Assembly: GCF_010120715.1 (NCBI RefSeq)
Contig: NZ_CP047591.1
Span: forward strand, 2,976,001 to 3,040,000
Reading direction: 5' to 3'
Length of the DNA: 64,000 nt
Origin: Aminipila terrae
Lineage (GTDB): Bacteria > Bacillota > Clostridia > Peptostreptococcales > Anaerovoracaceae
Part shown: positions 16,651 to 26,359 of the stretch, piece by piece
Position numbering within the stretch: the first letter of the stretch is position 1
Layout: each line of letters begins with the position of its first letter
Translations under genes and position numbers: made by a program
The notes under the pieces: generated by a model
Seen by the model: the letters and a program-made list of their open reading frames with translations, nothing else
What the model was told of the DNA's origin: nothing
The model's database searches: none

Positions 16651-17829
16651 ATGAGTGAAACAAAAACCTCAACATTTTCAAATGCTTTAATCTGGTTTGG
16701 GGCAGGTATGTCTATTGCAGAAATTTTAACAGGAACTTTAATAGCACCTCTTGGATTTCAAAAAGGTATTCTGGCAATTATTTTTGGACATGTAACAGGC
16801 TGCATACTGCTTTATTTTGCAGGGCTTATCGGTGCACAAACAGGGAAAAGCGCCATGGAGACAGTAAAAATATCTTTTGGGAAAAAAGGTTCCTTAATCT
16901 TTTCATGTCTCAATGTTATGCAGCTTGCTGGATGGACTGCCGTAATGATTGTCAGCGGAGCAGCAGCATCTCAATTCATTGTGGACTTAGGCGGCACATG
17001 GGTATGGAGTATTATTATAGGCATCTTGATTGTTCTGTGGGTAGCAATAGACATTAAGAATTTAAATAAGCTAAATATAGTTGCCATGAGTGCGTTATTT
17101 ATACTTGCTATCTTATTAAGCAGTATGGTCTTTAAAGGAAATTCGACATCTGTACCAGAGGGTATGATCAGTTTCGGAGGGGCAGTGGAATTGTCTGCCG
17201 CTATGCCTCTTTCATGGCTTCCTCTTATTTCTGATTATACCAGACGTGCTAAAAATCCAGAAAAAGCTACTTTAGTCAGTACAGTGACCTATTTTGCAGT
17301 CAGCTGCTGGATGTATATAATCGGGTTGGGAGCATCAATATTTACAGGACAGTGTGACATAGCAAAAATTATGGTGAGTGCAGGTCTTGGAACAGCAGGA
17401 TTAGTTATTGTTATTTTTTCTACTGTAACCACTACTTTTCTAGATGCTTATTCTGCAGGAGTAAGCAGTGAAAGTATTTCAGGAATATTTAAGGAAAAAC
17501 CAGCCGCAATCAGTATTTGTGCCATAGGTACGATACTTGCTATATTTACGCCTATAACTGAATATGAAGGGTTTCTATATTTAATAGGCTCCGTATTTGC
17601 CCCCATGATCTCCATTTTGATTGTTAACTTCTATATTTTAAAAGTGGATTATTCGGAGAAAAGATTCAGTGGTACTAATTTATTAGTATGGGCGGTTGGA
17701 TTTATCCTATATCGCATTTTTATGCAAATGAATACCGTAGTAGGAAATACATTGCCTGTTATGGTCATAACGGCTTTTTTATGTTTTATTGCAAATAAGG
17801 TTCTAGTAGGAGGTAAGGTTAATGTTTAA
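16651..17829 (+). CDS. cytX: Hydroxymethylpyrimidine transporter CytX (NCS1 family)
   Basis: 392 residues with about twelve hydrophobic segments and the NCS1 (cytosine/purine permease) character. The first segment WFGAGMSIAEILTGTLIAPL and the central AAMPLSWLPLISDYTR are typical of CytX proteins, putative transporters of the thiamine pyrimidine moiety. Position directly behind a TPP riboswitch and in front of thiM supports this substrate. The ATG follows AGGAAGG. Its end overlaps thiM by 8 bases. Confidence 0.9.
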   Translation: MSETKTSTFSNALIWFGAGMSIAEILTGTLIAPLGFQKGILAIIFGHVTGCILLYFAGLIGAQTGKSAMETVKISFGKKGSLIFSCLNVMQLAGWTAVMIVSGAAASQFIVDLGGTWVWSIIIGILIVLWVAIDIKNLNKLNIVAMSALFILAILLSSMVFKGNSTSVPEGMISFGGAVELSAAMPLSWLPLISDYTRRAKNPEKATLVSTVTYFAVSCWMYIIGLGASIFTGQCDIAKIMVSAGLGTAGLVIVIFSTVTTTFLDAYSAGVSSESISGIFKEKPAAISICAIGTILAIFTPITEYEGFLYLIGSVFAPMISILIVNFYILKVDYSEKRFSGTNLLVWAVGFILYRIFMQMNTVVGNTLPVMVITAFLCFIANKVLVGGKVNV

Positions 17830-18643
17830 AGAAATTCTTGAAAATGTACGAAAGGCAAGTCCCCTGATTCACAATATAACCAATTATGTTACTGTAAATG
17901 ACTGCGCCAATATTTTGCTGGCATGCGGCGCTTCCCCTATTATGGCAGATGACTGGGAAGAGGTTGAAGAAATCACCAGTATCTGTGGTGGGTTAAATAT
18001 AAACATAGGGACCCTTAATCAGCGTATCATTTGTTCCATGATTCTGGCAGGAAAAAAGTCTAATGAATTAGATCATCCGGTTATTCTGGATCCAGTGGGT
18101 GCTGGTGCTTCTAAATTAAGGACAGAAACATCAGGTAAACTGCTTGATCAGGTAAAGTTGACAGTAGTTCGGGGAAATATATCGGAAATCAGAACTCTTG
18201 CGCTTGGTAAGGGAACTACCAAAGGCGTAGATGCAGATATAGCAGACAGGATAACTGAAGAAAACATAGATAATGCAGTCAGGTTTGCAAAGGATTTTTC
18301 AGGAAAAATAAAAGCAGTTGTAGCCATAACAGGAGCCATTGATATTGTGGCAGATTCGGAAAAAGCCTATATAATCCGTAATGGTCACCCAATGATGAGT
18401 AAGATAACAGGGACTGGCTGTATGCTGACCGCCATGACAGCGGCTTATCTTGTAGCCAATAGGGGCTGCTCCTTAGAAGCAACGGCTGCCGCTACTTGCG
18501 CTATGGGGTTGTGCGGAGAACTGGCACTAGACCGGCTAAGCAAGAATGATGGCAATTCTACTTATAGAAATTATATTATTGACGAAGTTTTTAATCTGGA
18601 TGGAGAAAAATTGGAAAAAGGAGCAAAATATGAAGTGCGATGA
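17822..18643 (+). CDS. thiM: Hydroxyethylthiazole kinase
   Basis: 273 residues. ThiM phosphorylates the thiazole alcohol salvaged from thiamine. Recognisable features are the N-terminal SPLIHNITNYVTVNDCAN stretch, NDCANILLACGASPIM, the VILDPVGAGAS nucleotide-site segment and the anion hole motif KITGTGCMLTAM. It overlaps cytX by 8 bases and thiE by 14 bases. Confidence 0.96.
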   Translation: MFKEILENVRKASPLIHNITNYVTVNDCANILLACGASPIMADDWEEVEEITSICGGLNINIGTLNQRIICSMILAGKKSNELDHPVILDPVGAGASKLRTETSGKLLDQVKLTVVRGNISEIRTLALGKGTTKGVDADIADRITEENIDNAVRFAKDFSGKIKAVVAITGAIDIVADSEKAYIIRNGHPMMSKITGTGCMLTAMTAAYLVANRGCSLEATAAATCAMGLCGELALDRLSKNDGNSTYRNYIIDEVFNLDGEKLEKGAKYEVR

Positions 18644-19270
18644 AAAACATCTGATATTATATGCAGTAACCGACAGAAGCTGGCTTGGAGAAAAAAAGCT
18701 GGTAACCCAGGTAGAAGAAACACTGAAAGGGGAGCTACCTGTGTTCAGCTTAGGGAAAAGGAACTGGACTTTGAAGAATTTTTACAGGAGGCTTTAAAGA
18801 TTAAGCAGCTATGTTCAGCCTATAATGTGCCTTTTATCGTGAATGACAATGTATCCGTTGCTATAAAATGTAACGCAGACGGCATACACGTGGGGCAAAG
18901 TGATATGGAAGCTTCTCATGTTCGAGATTTAATTGGTGAAAATATGATTCTGGGTGTATCCGTTCAAACCGTGGAACAGGCCCTGGCAGCAGAGAAAAGA
19001 GGTGCGGATTATCTGGGTGTAGGCACTATTTTTACTACATCAACCAAACCAGATGCTGATTTTGTAAGTCTTGATACCTTAAAAGCAATTTGTAAACAAG
19101 TTTCAATACCAGTAGTTGCCATTGGGGGCATTGGTGCTGACAATATTTCACAGCTGCAGGGAACAGCCATTGCAGGTGTAGCGTTAGTTTCAGCCATATT
19201 TGCCAGTGAAAATATCCAGTCCCAGTCAGAAAAATTACGGGAGTTATCAGAAAGGGTGGTAAAAAAATGA
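18630..19270 (+). CDS. thiE: Thiamine phosphate synthase (frameshifted)
   Basis: ThiE joins the phosphorylated pyrimidine and thiazole to give thiamine phosphate. The first part LILYAVTDRSWLG runs from the ATG at 18630 to a stop at 18797 in the wrong frame. The expected continuation, CVQLREKELDFEEFLQEALK, is read one frame over from about 18733 and continues through VPFIVNDNVSVA, DGIHVGQSDM and VAIGGIGADN to 19270. One missing G in the run at 18729-18732 explains the break; restoring it gives 213 residues, the normal ThiE length. The stop overlaps the HAD gene by four bases. Confidence 0.88.
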
Positions 19271-19917
19271 ATATAGAAGGCGCGATTTTTGATCTGGATG
19301 GGACTTTATTAGATTCCATGCCCGTATGGGACACTCTAGCAGAAGATTACATTCAATCCATTGGAAAGAACCCCAAGGCGGGATTAAGAGAAAAGGTTTC
19401 AGATATGAGCCTTGTACAGGCGGCAGATTACTTTATTTCTGAATATGGCATATCTGCCAGCCAGGAAGAGATTTTAAATCAATTTAATGAAATGTTATCT
19501 GACTTTTATATAAAAAAGGCAAAAGTAAAAAAAGGTGTAAAGGAGTTTTTAGGACTCTTGAAAAATAGAAATGTTAAAATGTGTGTTGTTACTGCTACAG
19601 AAAAAATACTGGCTGAAAAAGCGCTTAAAAACAATGAAATGGAGGAATATTTTCAGTATATTTTCACCTGTACTGAAATGGGATACGGAAAAGACAGTGT
19701 AGAAATATTTAACCAAGCATTAAATGCACTGGATACCTGCAAAGACAAAACATATGTTTTTGAAGATGCATTATATGCAATTGAAACAGCAAAAAAGGCA
19801 GGAATGAAAGTTGTCGCAGTATTTGATAAAAGTTCTGCGGAAAAAAAGCAACAGATTGAGGGTAAAGCAGATATATATATTAATTCATTTTTAGAGATGG
19901 AGGATTATTTTGATTAA
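19267..19917 (+). CDS. HAD family phosphatase in the thiamine salvage operon
   Basis: 216 residues. Motif I is FDLDGTLLDS near residue 8, followed by a helical cap; motif II is in CVVTATEKI and motif IV in YVFEDALYAIETAKKAG. The beta-phosphoglucomutase-like subfamily has broad sugar-phosphate and nucleotide substrates. It overlaps thiE by four bases (ATGA) and thiD by 8, so it is a true operon member. A role in dephosphorylating thiamine phosphate or a damaged intermediate is plausible from context only. Confidence 0.82.
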   Translation: MNIEGAIFDLDGTLLDSMPVWDTLAEDYIQSIGKNPKAGLREKVSDMSLVQAADYFISEYGISASQEEILNQFNEMLSDFYIKKAKVKKGVKEFLGLLKNRNVKMCVVTATEKILAEKALKNNEMEEYFQYIFTCTEMGYGKDSVEIFNQALNALDTCKDKTYVFEDALYAIETAKKAGMKVVAVFDKSSAEKKQQIEGKADIYINSFLEMEDYFD

Positions 19918-20701
19918 GAAGGTATTAACTATTGCAGGCTCTGACTGCAGTGGAGGTGCAGGAATACAGGCAGATATCAAAACCATAACTGCGCATAAAA
20001 TGTATGCTATGAGTGCCATTACTGCATTAACTGCGCAAAATACAACAGGAGTTTATGGGATTTTAGACGCGGATCCAGAGTTCATAGGAAAGCAGATTGA
20101 CTGCATATTTCAGGATATAAGGCCAGATGCAGTAAAAATAGGTATGGTTTCCAACAGTAGAACAATTGAAATCATAGTGGAAAAACTAATACAATATCAG
20201 GCAGAAAATATCGTTATTGATCCAGTTATGGTCTCTACAAGTGGAAGTGAACTGTTATGCTATGAGGCGAGAAAAACTTTAATAGATAAGTTATTACCTC
20301 TGGGAACCCTTATAACGCCAAACATTCCAGAGGCTCAGGTGATTTGTGGATTTAAGATTGAAAGTGAAGAGGATATGGTCAGGGCTGCTGTATGCATATG
20401 GGAAAAGATTCATGGTGCAGTACTTATAAAGGGTGGGCATTTAGTTCATGAAGCGGCAGATTTACTTTATGCAAATAACCAGAGACACTGGTTTAGAGAA
20501 GAAAGAGTTCACACAGTCAATACTCATGGTACAGGCTGTACATTGTCCTCTGCTATTGCCTGCAATTTAGCAGATGGTAACAGCCTGGATGAAAGCATAA
20601 AAAAAGCAAAAAAATATTTAACAGGAGCATTAAAAACAGGACTGAATATAGGAAAAGGTTCGGGCCCTTTAGAACATACCTATTGCCTGCAATTGCTGTA
20701 A
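19910..20701 (+). CDS. thiD: Hydroxymethylpyrimidine/phosphomethylpyrimidine kinase
   Basis: 263 residues of the PfkB-like fold. ThiD phosphorylates HMP and HMP phosphate. Visible motifs are the N-terminal TIAGSDCSGGAGIQADIKT, the central VIDPVMVSTSG and the C-terminal HGTGCTLSSAIA anion-hole segment. It is the last gene of the riboswitch operon; the start overlaps the HAD gene, and TTG at 19910 serves as the start codon in this reading. Confidence 0.94.
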   Translation: MIKKVLTIAGSDCSGGAGIQADIKTITAHKMYAMSAITALTAQNTTGVYGILDADPEFIGKQIDCIFQDIRPDAVKIGMVSNSRTIEIIVEKLIQYQAENIVIDPVMVSTSGSELLCYEARKTLIDKLLPLGTLITPNIPEAQVICGFKIESEEDMVRAAVCIWEKIHGAVLIKGGHLVHEAADLLYANNQRHWFREERVHTVNTHGTGCTLSSAIACNLADGNSLDESIKKAKKYLTGALKTGLNIGKGSGPLEHTYCLQLL

Positions 20702-20730
20702 TTATGTGGGCTTCCAGTTATCCCCAAATC

Positions 20731-20754
20731 TTAATAAATCTTAAGATTTATTAA
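20731..20754. repeat. Perfect 24-bp palindrome between thiD and the glycosyltransferase gene
   Basis: The half-site TTAATAAATCTT is followed immediately by its exact reverse complement. There is no T-tract directly behind it. It lies 30 bp after thiD and about 60 bp before the next start codon; it could be an operator or a weak terminator. Confidence 0.6.
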
Positions 20755-20814
20755 AGGATTTGTTAATATTGTCAGCTTAAAATGAGAATACTAGGGTTAA
20801 TTGGAGGAGTATTT

Positions 20815-21894
20815 ATGAATATTTTAATTTTAACAGGACACTTTGGCATGGGACATTTTTCAGCAGCAGAGGCATTGAAACAGGAAATCCTTTCAAAAGA
20901 ACCTGAAGCAAACGTGGATGTAGTTGATATTTTAGATTACATGTTACCGAATTTAAGTCGCATCATTTATGGAACATTTAACTTTATGGTGAGCAAATGT
21001 TCCGGTATATATAACTTTTTTTATGAAGAATCTGCAAAATACGTTCAGGCCCCATTTAAAAGGGCATTCATTAAAAAGGTAGATCGATTATTAAACCGAT
21101 ATCAACCAGAACTCATTATTTCTACGCTGCCAGTCTGCTCACAGTATATTTCCGCATACAAAGGCATGAGATTCTGCAATGTACCTCTTCATACTTATAT
21201 CACCGATATAAAAGCACATGAAGAGTGGATAGCAAAAAACACCGATATGTATTTTGTAGGGAGCAAAAGTACCAAAAATACGCTTATTTCAAAGGGTATT
21301 CCTTCAGAAAAAATTGTCATTTCAGGTATTCCGGTTAAACCCGTATTTAAAGAAGGCAATGGGAGTAAAAAGGCAGCAGATACAAAAAAAGTTCTGATTA
21401 TGGGAGGAGGACTTGGGTTAATACCCTCTTCAGGAAAGCTTCTGGAAAAGCTGGGTGAAAACAAATCCATCCACGTTACAGTTATTACTGGCAAAAATGA
21501 AAAATTATATTTAAAATTGAAAAGAAAGTATCCGGATATTGAGGTTATCGGATACACAGATAAAGTGCATGAATACATGAGAAAAGCTGATATCATTATA
21601 ACAAAATCAGGAGGCATTACTACCTTTGAGGCTATTAACTGTGAGACACCATTATATATAATAAAACCATTTTTATCTCAGGAATTGGGAAATGCAGAAT
21701 TTATTGAAAGCTTAAATATAGGAAGAGTTTTATGGTCCAAAAATATAGATGCAGCAGATGATTTTCTTTCATTAATGGAGAATGAGCATCTTTTATGTAA
21801 TATGCGGGATAATATGAGAAGGATAAAAAAGCATTTAGATTTACGCTCACCTTTGATATTTTCAGGTTTAAAGGGGGACAATCCATGCTTTTAA
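20815..21894 (+). CDS. MGDG synthase-like glycosyltransferase (GT28 type)
   Basis: 359 residues from the ATG at 20815, preceded by TTGGAGGAG; an in-frame ATG at 20782 has no ribosome site. The N-terminus ILTGHFGMGHFSAAEAL is the conserved acceptor-side loop of monogalactosyl- and diglucosyl-diacylglycerol synthases, and the C-terminal KSGGITTFEAINCETPL is the nucleotide-sugar-binding segment. The protein probably transfers a hexose to diacylglycerol at the inner membrane face. Its end overlaps the deacetylase gene by 10 bases. Confidence 0.86.
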   Translation: MNILILTGHFGMGHFSAAEALKQEILSKEPEANVDVVDILDYMLPNLSRIIYGTFNFMVSKCSGIYNFFYEESAKYVQAPFKRAFIKKVDRLLNRYQPELIISTLPVCSQYISAYKGMRFCNVPLHTYITDIKAHEEWIAKNTDMYFVGSKSTKNTLISKGIPSEKIVISGIPVKPVFKEGNGSKKAADTKKVLIMGGGLGLIPSSGKLLEKLGENKSIHVTVITGKNEKLYLKLKRKYPDIEVIGYTDKVHEYMRKADIIITKSGGITTFEAINCETPLYIIKPFLSQELGNAEFIESLNIGRVLWSKNIDAADDFLSLMENEHLLCNMRDNMRRIKKHLDLRSPLIFSGLKGDNPCF

Positions 21895-22573
21895 AAGCCT
21901 TAGGTATTTTTGTTTTCTGCATAGCAATAGGTTATGGGGTTCTTCCTACCTGTTGGTATAAATCTCAGCAGAAGATGGAACGAATAAGAACAAAGGAAAA
22001 AAAGTTATATCTTACATTTGATGACGGGCCCATAGTAAATTTACAGGAGAACTTCTGGATTTATTGGATAAACATAAGATAAAAGCCACCTTTTTTGTAG
22101 TGGCAAAGTTTGCAGAGGATAATCCGCAGCTGATTGAAAGAATGAAAAGAGAGGGGCACTTAATTGGGTTTCACTCTTTAGAACATAGAAATGCATTATG
22201 TCAGACACCTGGTTACACAAAAAACGATTTTAATCAGAGTGAACATATATTCAGACATCTGGGACTGAATATCCGGTTTTTCAGACCCCCCTGGGGTCAC
22301 TTAAATACAGAAACCTTAGCCTGTGTTAAACAGTATGGATATAAAACGGTATTATGGAATGTTATGGCTGAGGACTGGAGGGGAAATACCACCTGGCAGG
22401 AGATTGCAGAAAAATTAAAAAGAAGAACCAGAAATGGGGATATAATATGCCTTCATGACGGGAGAGGAAAGAATGATGCCCCAGGGAGAACCATAAAGGC
22501 TTTGGAAGATGTGCTGCCCCTTTGGATTTCTGAAGGTTATCATTTTGCAAGAATGGATGAAAAATATGAGTAA
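21885..22573 (+). CDS. Polysaccharide deacetylase, NodB/CE4 family (frameshifted)
   Basis: Begins with a hydrophobic membrane anchor, then the CE4 motif 1 YLTFDDGP. The frame then breaks: the protein continues one frame over with GELLDLLDKHKIKATFFVV, motif 2 GFHSLEHRN, motif 3 RPPWGH and the LHDGR motif. One extra T at 22040-22042 gives a 229-residue membrane-anchored deacetylase of normal layout. Such enzymes remove acetyl groups from peptidoglycan or other surface glycans. Overlaps with both neighbours show a three-gene envelope operon. Confidence 0.85.
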
Positions 22574-23639
22574 ATTAAATTATTTGAAAAAAATCTTTAT
22601 AAACGGTGGATTTTTTATCCTGCTGCTTGTCATTACATTCTATTTAATATTCCGTCATCAGAATATTGGAGAAATCATACATACAGTAACAAAGGTAAAT
22701 CCAGTTTGTATCATAATTGCAGTGGGCTGTATGTGTATGTTTGTCTTTTGTGAGGCCGTAAATATCGGTCGTACCCTTAGAATATACAGCTATAATACTT
22801 CTTTGGCCAAATGCATTAAATATGCCCTGGCAGGTTTCTTTTTCAGTGCCATTACACCCATGGCTTCAGGAAGTCAGCCTGCCCAGATCTATTATATGTA
22901 CAGAGATGGCATTGAAATTTCCCATTCTGCACTGGCATTGATGATGGAGCTGGGAAGTTTCCAGCTGATTACAGTTGTTATGGCAGTGCTGGCTTATATA
23001 GCAAAATTTTCTTTCTTTAGTGCTGCAGGATATCAGATAAAATATATTCTTCTGGTGGGAGTTATACTAAATACTCTGATACTGATAATCATTTTAATGG
23101 CCTTTTTTTCAAAAACCCTTTTGCAAAAGTGTATTAATGGAATTTTGCTGCTGCTTAAGAAATTACATTTTAAGAAAATTGAACAAAAGAGAGCAAAAAT
23201 TAATAATCAGGTTGAACTATATCATGAAGGGGCTGCAGCTTTTAAGAATAATAAAATAACCGTGTTAAAGATTATACTGACTACCTTTCTGCAGGTGGTA
23301 GCCTTTCACAGCATTCCATTTTGGATTTACAAGGCATTTGGATATAATGAATATCATTTTCTGACAGTACTGGCCATACAGGCTGTTTTGTATATTACTG
23401 CATCGGCAATCCCTGTACCTGGATCTGTTGGGGCAAGCGAGAGTGGATTTATACTGGTTTACCGGACTTTATTTCCTGCACAGGTGCTTAATTCAGCCAT
23501 GCTGCTTAGCAGAGGAATCAGCTTTTATCTTTTCGTATGTATAAGTGGTACTTTCCTTTTAATTTTCCATATTGTAAACAGAGGTTCACATATGGATTAT
23601 AAAAAGGCAGCAATTTTAAAAAACAAAGAGACTGTCTGA
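22566..23639 (+). CDS. Lysylphosphatidylglycerol synthase TM region/UPF0104 flippase-like protein
   Basis: 357 residues from the ATG at 22566 (another ATG at 22557 is possible). About eight hydrophobic segments; the segment FFFSAITPMASGSQPAQIYY and ITASAIPVPGSVGASESGF are typical of the LPG_synthase_TM family, the integral membrane flippase part of MprF-like proteins. There is no aminoacyl-transferase domain. Together with a glycolipid synthase and a deacetylase it probably moves or modifies a lipid-linked product; exact cargo unknown. Confidence 0.82.
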   Translation: MSKLNYLKKIFINGGFFILLLVITFYLIFRHQNIGEIIHTVTKVNPVCIIIAVGCMCMFVFCEAVNIGRTLRIYSYNTSLAKCIKYALAGFFFSAITPMASGSQPAQIYYMYRDGIEISHSALALMMELGSFQLITVVMAVLAYIAKFSFFSAAGYQIKYILLVGVILNTLILIIILMAFFSKTLLQKCINGILLLLKKLHFKKIEQKRAKINNQVELYHEGAAAFKNNKITVLKIILTTFLQVVAFHSIPFWIYKAFGYNEYHFLTVLAIQAVLYITASAIPVPGSVGASESGFILVYRTLFPAQVLNSAMLLSRGISFYLFVCISGTFLLIFHIVNRGSHMDYKKAAILKNKETV

Positions 23640-23670
23640 AACAGGAATAACCTGTTCCAAACAGTCTTTT
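23630..23670 (+). terminator. Terminator of the envelope operon
   Basis: Interrupted stem GACTGTCTGAAACAGG with CCTGTTCCAAACAGTC followed by T4; it overlaps the final codons of the flippase-like gene. Confidence 0.75.
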
Positions 23671-23700
23671 CAGTTTATAATATAAAATTTTTCTGCCTTT

Positions 23701-24405
23701 TTATTTAATGCACATTTCTAAGGCAAGCTTCATCATATCTGTAAAAGAATGTTGTCTTTCTTCACTGGTAGAATGTTCACCCGTAATAAAGTGGTCACTG
23801 ATTGTCATCATAGCAAGTGCGTTTACTTTGTTATATGCAGCGTTCATATAAAGGGCAGCAGCTTCCATCTCTACAGCAAGTACGTTCATATTTGCCCATC
23901 TTTTCCACCAGTCTCCAAATTCATAGAAGACATCACAGGAAACGATATTTCCGGCTTTCAGGGAAACTCCTAAGTCTTTATTTGCTTCATGGGCCTTTAA
24001 CAGTAAATCCCAGCTGGCATTTGGCGCATAGTTTCCTGGAACATCGAAAGCATGAATATAGTTTGAGTCAGTTGATGCAGCAATACCAAGAACCACATCA
24101 CCAATTTTCACATCCTGGTGGAAAGAACCAGCAGTACCGATTCTGATCAGATTCTGAACACCGTACTCAGTGATTAATTCCCAGGAATAAATACCCATGG
24201 ATGGCATACCCATGCCAGTACCCTGAACAGAAACGGGAACTCCTTTATAGGTTCCGGTATAACCGTACATGCCACGGATTTCATTATATAATTTTGGACT
24301 ATTTAAAAAATTTTCTGCAATAAATTTAGCTCGAAGAGGATCTCCTGGAAGTAATATGGATTCAGCAATGTCACCTTTTTTAGCAGCATTAATATGTGTA
24401 CTCAT
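23701..24405 (-). CDS. deoD: Purine nucleoside phosphorylase DeoD
   Basis: 234 residues from the ATG at 24405. Hexameric DeoD-type phosphorylase that splits purine nucleosides with phosphate. Motifs: ILLPGDPLRAKFIAENFL at the N-terminus with phosphate-site residues, the RIGTAGSF segment, the substrate motif VEMEAAALY and SDHFITGE near the catalytic Asp. It is monocistronic by spacing. Confidence 0.96.
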   Translation of the reverse strand: MSTHINAAKKGDIAESILLPGDPLRAKFIAENFLNSPKLYNEIRGMYGYTGTYKGVPVSVQGTGMGMPSMGIYSWELITEYGVQNLIRIGTAGSFHQDVKIGDVVLGIAASTDSNYIHAFDVPGNYAPNASWDLLLKAHEANKDLGVSLKAGNIVSCDVFYEFGDWWKRWANMNVLAVEMEAAALYMNAAYNKVNALAMMTISDHFITGEHSTSEERQHSFTDMMKLALEMCIK

Positions 24406-24502
24406 AATAATATTTCCTTTCCTTTTTCTCAAATATAGTGTAATATGATATTGGAAATTATGTCATGTAACATTGAAATAAATATCGATTTTACACTTTA
24501 TA

Positions 24503-24527
24503 TGTGATATACTGACATTATATCACA
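24503..24527. promoter_or_regulatory. Inverted repeat upstream of the acyl-CoA synthetase gene
   Basis: TGTGATAT at 24503-24510 and ATATCACA at 24520-24527 are perfect inverted arms separated by 9 bases, 39 bp upstream of the start codon. It looks like an operator for a dimeric regulator; the regulator is unknown. Confidence 0.5.
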
Positions 24528-24565
24528 AATAATTAGTTAAGAGAATAACAATTGGAGGACTCTGT

Positions 24566-26295
24566 ATGATATATGAAAATATATACAAGAACAAACTTTA
24601 TCCGGTTAGAGCAATAGATACTCTTAAAGAAATGCTGACTACCAGCAAAGAATTATTTGGCAAAAAACCGGCATTTTTATATAAGGAAGAAAAAGGTGGT
24701 GCGTACAAAGAAGTAAATTATATTACTTTAAAAGATGATGTAGATGCCTTGGGAACAAAACTGATTGATATGGGGCTGGAAGGTGAAAACATTGCAGTTA
24801 TCGGTGAAAATTGTTATGCATGGATGGTTTCTTATTTTGCTATTGTAAATGGAGTGGGCAAGGTAGTGCCCTTGACAAGGAATTAAGTAAGGAAGAAATC
24901 ATCAACCTGCTTACCACTGCAGACTGTAAAGCTATTTTCTATACTTCCTCCTATAAAAATACATTTAAAGATGTGGATATTCCCCATAAATTCCAAATGG
25001 AAGTTTACTCAAAAAAAGCGCAGCATGATCAGGAAAATACGTGGGAGTATCTGATGGAAGAGGGCAGAAAAATGCTGGGCAAGGGGGACAGACGATATGT
25101 GGATATGATACTGGACCCTATGGAAGTAAGAATGCTTTTATTTACTTCAGGCACAACCGATGTCCCAAAAGCAGTTATGCTCTGTCATAAAAATATTGTG
25201 AGCAACGTTCAGGACATCAGCCGAATAGTAAAGCTTAAAGAAGATGACAGGGCACTGTCCATATTACCCATACATCATACCTTTGAATCTTCTGTAGGCA
25301 TAATGGTTGTATTGTTTCAGGGAGGCTCTGTTGCTTTTTACGAGGGATTGAAATATGTAGTTAAGAATCTGGCAGAAGCGCAGGCAACTTTGCTGGTAGG
25401 CGTACCGCTGATTTTTGAATCTATGTACAATAAGATATGGAAACAGGCAGAAAAGTCTGATATGACAAAAGCCTTAAATATGGCAGTAAAACTTCATAAA
25501 ACCTTGAAAAAAGTCGGGATTGATGCCCGCAAAAAGATTTTTAAATCGGTTTATTCAAATTTTGGGGGCAGGTTAAGAATGATTGTTACGGGAGCAGCTG
25601 CCATAAGTCCAAATGTTGTCAGAGGTTTTCAGGATCTTGGTATAGAGATTGTTATGGGATATGGGCTGACGGAAGCAGCTCCACTGGTTTCAGGAACCCC
25701 GGATTTTACTGACCGTTATGGGAAAGCGGGATCTGTTGGACAGGTAGTTCCCAGTGGACAGCTACAGATTATAGATAAAAATGAAGATGGCATCGGTGAA
25801 ATCATTTTCAAGGGACCCAATGTTATGCTGGGTTATTATAATATGCCGGAAAAAACAGCAGAAGTCTTAAAGGATGGGTGGTTCCATACAGGTGATTTAG
25901 GTTTTGTAGACGAAAATGGATGTCTCTACCTAACAGGAAGAAAAAAGAATGTTATCGTAACCAAGACTGGTAAAAATATTTATCCGGAGGAGATAGAAGA
26001 GTATCTGACCAAAATACCTTATATAGAAGAATGTATGGTATATGGCACAGACAATGATGAAACGGGTGAAACTATTGTAAGCGTTCAGATAAGACCAGCC
26101 TATGAGACAATAAATGACGATTTTGGATGCAGTGACGATCAGGACGAAGTATATAAGCTTTTAAAAGGCAAAATTGCAGATTTGAACCAGACACTGCCAA
26201 ATTATAAGAGAATAAGGCATATTGTAATCCGAAATGCCGAATTTGTAAAAACAACTACTCATAAGATAAAGAGACAGGAAAATGTCATAGAGTAA
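24566..26295 (+). CDS. AMP-forming long-chain acyl-CoA synthetase (frameshifted)
   Basis: The first frame ends at 24886 and the homology goes on one frame over to 26295; one extra C in the CCC at 24869-24871 restores VVPLDKELSKEE and a 576-residue enzyme. ANL superfamily motifs follow: LLFTSGTTDVPKAVMLCHKN (A3, with Asp instead of the usual Gly after TT), GYGLTEAAPLVS (A5) and GWFHTGDLG (A7), with a C-terminal lysine-containing THKIKR region. The protein activates a fatty or other carboxylic acid via acyl-adenylate. Substrate chain length not readable. Confidence 0.86.
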
Positions 26296-26312
26296 CTATA
26301 AAGCAAAATAAA

Positions 26313-26348
26313 AAAGCAGGAAATATATTTAAGTATGTTTCCTGCTTT
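26313..26348. terminator. Terminator between convergent acyl-CoA synthetase and yhhQ genes
   Basis: Perfect 11-bp stem AAAGCAGGAAA / TTTCCTGCTTT with A-rich and T-rich flanks; likely acts in both directions. Confidence 0.8.
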
Positions 26349-26359
26349 CATTTTATCTA

